From Acidimicrobiia bacterium (GTDB lineage Bacteria > Actinomycetota > Acidimicrobiia > Acidimicrobiales > Poriferisodalaceae): a stretch of 64,000 nucleotides of DNA. Numbering within the stretch: position 1 is the first letter of the stretch; each line of letters opens with the position of its first letter. This document shows positions 61,740-64,000 of the stretch, piece after piece. The stretch lies in contig JAJEFK010000044.1 of NCBI GenBank assembly GCA_022820505.1, forward strand, positions 94,917-158,916. The letters run 5' to 3'. The notes below the pieces were generated by a model. The model made no database searches. It had not been told where the DNA came from and saw only the letters and a program-made list of their open reading frames with translations. Both the position numbers and the translations under genes were made by a program.

Positions 61740-62198
61740 TCAGGCGGGGAGGTTGGGTATCGACGCCGCCGCTGGGATCGCCCACGCGACGTAGTACCAG
61801 ACCAGGGCCGGTGCTGAGGCCACTGCGATCACCACGACCGATCGGCGTCGAGTCAGCAGCGCCAGCCCGAGAATGGCAGCAATCGTCAGTGCGATCACGC
61901 TCCAGCCCGCCACGTAGCGCTGTTCGCACGGAGCGTCCCAATCGAAGCCGCAGAATGCACTTCCGAAGGCCCAGACGCCAACAAACCACATCAGAGCCAG
62001 CGATCCGAACAACCAGGCCAATAGGTCCATGACGGCGAAGGCGCGCTCGCCGAGCTGCGTGGTGGGCGGCTGAGGCACCGGAACCGGGATCGGCCGAGCC
62101 GCACTGCGTCTCGAGCGAGCGGCACGCCTGCGCTGCTTCTTCACCGTGTTCGTTGAGCCGACGGGCACCTCGTCAGCTATGGCGGCCATGGCCTTCAT
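61740..62198 (-). CDS. Hypothetical membrane protein
   Basis: This 152-residue protein has a basic, Arg-rich N-terminus (residues 20-36) and about four hydrophobic segments: LLAWLFGSLALMWFVGVW, then a Cys-containing loop (FCGFDWDAPCEQ), VIALTIAAILGLALL, and VVVIAVASAPALVWYYVAW. I do not recognise a family. It is divergent from the recombinase gene (start 62468). Confidence 0.6.
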   Translation of the reverse strand: MKAMAAIADEVPVGSTNTVKKQRRRAARSRRSAARPIPVPVPQPPTTQLGERAFAVMDLLAWLFGSLALMWFVGVWAFGSAFCGFDWDAPCEQRYVAGWSVIALTIAAILGLALLTRRRSVVVIAVASAPALVWYYVAWAIPAAASIPNLPA

Positions 62199-62467
62199 GA
62201 TGGCGAAGCGGACTAGCAGTCATGACCTTGGGGCTGGAATGTCGGGGTGATGAGAAACGGTCAAGTCACTCGGTCGAATGCGGGCCAAATCATCAAGAAA
62301 AACGCCTAATGAGGCCTTGTTTCGGTGCCTTCACACGGTCAAGATCGCAGCGGGGACAATTGCCGTTATCCCCTAAGTTCTGCCGTTCGTATGACTACCT
62401 GCAGGTGTGTGGGCGCTGCATACCGCCAGTGCCGGTCACGACGATCGTGCGCTCGCGGCATTTGCCC

Positions 62468-63499
62468 ATGACAGCGGCTCGCGCGCGGGTTTCTGACACG
62501 GATCTTGTGGCCGTGGACCCGCCGGCGTCGTCAGTCGAAACCGCCCTACTCACGGAATCCGACACGCACAACCTGAATGGCCTCTCCCGCCACGAGGTCA
62601 CCCACAACACGCTCCGCTGCTACAGAAGCCAATGGCGGAGCTTCGTGACCTGGGCCACCGCCCGCAGAATCCCAGCAGTCCCCGCCCAGCCCGAACACAT
62701 CGCCGCCTACCTGGCCGAGCGTTTCGAGCAGCACGGCCACAAGCCGGCCACGCTGCGCGTGGCCGCTGCTGCGATCGCCTACGTCCACAGCAGCTGCGGC
62801 CTCCCCAATCCGTGCAGCCATCAAGATGTCAAGCGAACCCTCAGGGGAGCGACTCGGGTGGCCGGCAAGGCGCAGAAGCAGGCGAAGGGCCTCACCGCAG
62901 ACGCACTCGACGCCATCGAAGCCACCGCCTGCCGGCCACGCCTCGGCAAGAACGGCAGACGAGAGAGCGCACAGGTCGCCGCCAGGCGAGGCAGCGTCGA
63001 CATCGCCCTCGTGAGGCTCATGCGCGACGCGCTGCTGCGGGTCTCCGAATGCGCTGCGCTGACCTGGAGCGACATCGAGACGGCGCCCGACGGCAGCGGG
63101 CGGCTGCTGATCCGGCGCTCGAAGACCGACCCCGACGGCGAAGGCGCCGTGCTGTTCGTGTCGCCGCAAACCATGGCGGCCCTGGCGTCGATCCGCAATG
63201 ACGCCCCAGCGGAACTCCGAGTGTTCGAGCTCAGCCCGAATCAGATCTCGCTGCGGATCAAGAAGGCAGCCGTGGCGGCCGGCCTGGGCGACGGCTTCAG
63301 CGGGCACTCGCCGCGTGTCGGCATGGCGCAGGACCTTGCACGGATCGGCGTCGAACTGCCCAGCCTGATGACCGCGGGACGGTGGCGCTCACCGACGATG
63401 CCCGCCCACTACACCCGCAACGAGACCGCCGACCGGGGCGCGGTGGCGCAGTTCTACAACCACCTGCGGAGCTCCCGCGATCCGCCTCAGATGAGCTGA
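62468..63499 (+). CDS. Tyrosine recombinase/integrase
   Basis: This is a 343-residue site-specific recombinase. The N-terminal SAM-like domain (TLRCYRSQWRSFVTWATARR) binds the core site. The catalytic domain has Arg191 (DALLRVSECAAL), Lys219, His280-x-x-Arg283 (GHSPRVGMAQDL), Trp306 and nucleophile Tyr315 (PAHYTRN), so it should be active. The start chosen is ATG 62468; an in-frame extension to 62222 is possible. It lacks the integron-integrase insert. It lies beside the TA genes and a broken restriction gene, consistent with a mobile element. Confidence 0.9.
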   Translation: MTAARARVSDTDLVAVDPPASSVETALLTESDTHNLNGLSRHEVTHNTLRCYRSQWRSFVTWATARRIPAVPAQPEHIAAYLAERFEQHGHKPATLRVAAAAIAYVHSSCGLPNPCSHQDVKRTLRGATRVAGKAQKQAKGLTADALDAIEATACRPRLGKNGRRESAQVAARRGSVDIALVRLMRDALLRVSECAALTWSDIETAPDGSGRLLIRRSKTDPDGEGAVLFVSPQTMAALASIRNDAPAELRVFELSPNQISLRIKKAAVAAGLGDGFSGHSPRVGMAQDLARIGVELPSLMTAGRWRSPTMPAHYTRNETADRGAVAQFYNHLRSSRDPPQMS

Positions 63500-63644
63500 T
63501 CCACACGGGGCGGCCCGGTCTCGGAAGGCCCTCGACAGCGTTGATACTCTGCGGATTCTGCCTGCCAGGGGGACTCAAGTTGAGGGATAACGGCAATTTC
63601 ACACTGCAGTCGGCTGCTGCGGAGCCAAGAGGCAGTTGACCGGC

Positions 63645-63914
63645 GTGTCCGACGCCCCGGAAGCCGAGGCCACTGAGGTCGAATTCGATCCGTCAGTCGA
63701 CCCGATCCTCTGTTCACCTTTCGAGGAGCCGAATAGCTACTGGCCGCTCGACCTGACCGGTCGCGCCCTCAGCGGGATCAAGCCCGAGTCGGGACGTCGT
63801 CCTTCGATGCTGCTGAGCCCCGTGCCTGATGACCAGAAGCCGGGCCATATGCAGCTCTCGCTAGTTGAGTCCCTGGTAGTGGTGTATGGAGGGGGGCATC
63901 CCTTGGGCGCGTGA
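63645..63914 (+). pseudogene. N-terminal stump of a restriction/DEAD-helicase type endonuclease subunit
   Basis: This ORF of 89 residues (GTG 63645) has the opening of BPTD_3080-type/type III-like restriction proteins: DPILCSPFEEPNSYWPLDLTG, then SGRRPSMLLSPVPDD. The full proteins have ~900 residues with a DEAD/DEAH helicase; here the frame ends soon after MQLSLVES. Sequence that looks like the left end of an insertion sequence follows. The identification rests on the short N-terminal block and is tentative. Confidence 0.5.
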
Positions 63915-63964
63915 TCACCGCGTCTACCTCTGGAAGTAACGACTCATCCAGAGAGGAAGACACG

Positions 63965-64000
63965 GTGATCAACCCCAACACGATGGACGCGCTCGGGTGG
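63965..64000 (+). CDS. Start of a putative IS transposase (partial)
   Basis: GTG 63965 is preceded by AGAGGA and opens a frame reading MINPNTMDALGW, running off the window edge. The codons and context (directly after a broken gene) resemble the N-terminus of an IS256-type transposase, but 12 residues cannot prove it. Confidence 0.35.
   Translation, partial: MINPNTMDALGW

Overview
The window is GC-rich, densely packed actinobacterial chromosome. GTG starts are frequent, ATGA-type stop/start overlaps are common, and several genes look leaderless. The gene set fits an uncultured member of the Acidimicrobiia or a near relative. It includes a coproporphyrin-type heme pathway (hemE, hemY/cgoX, hemQ/chdC), an F420-type LLM oxidoreductase, a class II HelD-like RNA polymerase recycling factor, a DUF222-HNH protein and abundant acyl-CoA enzymes. 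The taxon is inferred from gene content only.

Positions 1-22000 are mostly housekeeping. They hold the 3' part of groEL, fdhD, hemQ, a long acyl-CoA dehydrogenase, a lone larE, glnD, a PAC2 protein, a GNAT enzyme, DoxX and GtrA membrane proteins, and a small glycosylation cluster (GT4, two SAM methyltransferases, an alpha/alpha-barrel protein). These are followed by hemE-hemY, an apolipoprotein N-acyltransferase homologue with Ser in place of the catalytic Cys, a HelD-like ATPase and a CDGSH Fe-S protein.

Positions 22000-44200 hold a large Lhr helicase, an ABC exporter (one ATPase and two tandem paralogous MacB/FtsX-type permeases) and a zinc-ribbon/adenylate cyclase/AAA/TPR signalling protein. 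Next come a B12-binding subunit, 3-hydroxyacyl-CoA dehydrogenase, an ACAD10/11-type kinase, a membrane-anchored HtrA protease, enoyl-CoA hydratase, an MFS transporter with a hexapeptide-repeat N-terminus, and DsbB.

Positions 44200-57300 are accessory. They contain a DM13 protein, then a three-gene catabolic operon (HpaB-type flavin monooxygenase, AA_synth/DUF1185 protein, enamidase-like amidohydrolase). NIPSNAP, LLM and SRPBCC genes follow, then a sulfatase fused to a DJ-1/Hsp31-like domain with a TetR regulator. A tRNA-Arg(CCT), a DUF222-HNH protein and a membrane metallophosphoesterase with degenerate metal motifs close the region.

Positions 57300-64000 look like a small toxin-antitoxin/defence island next to a tyrosine recombinase. 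They contain an HTH-nucleotidyltransferase with a clear operator and a convergent truncated HEPN-like ORF, a Panacea antitoxin-PemK/MazF toxin pair, two orphan HicB-like genes and an NYN-domain nuclease behind an attenuator-like leader. There is also a decayed duplicate of one HicB cassette, the stump of a restriction-enzyme gene, and the start of what is probably an IS transposase at the right edge.
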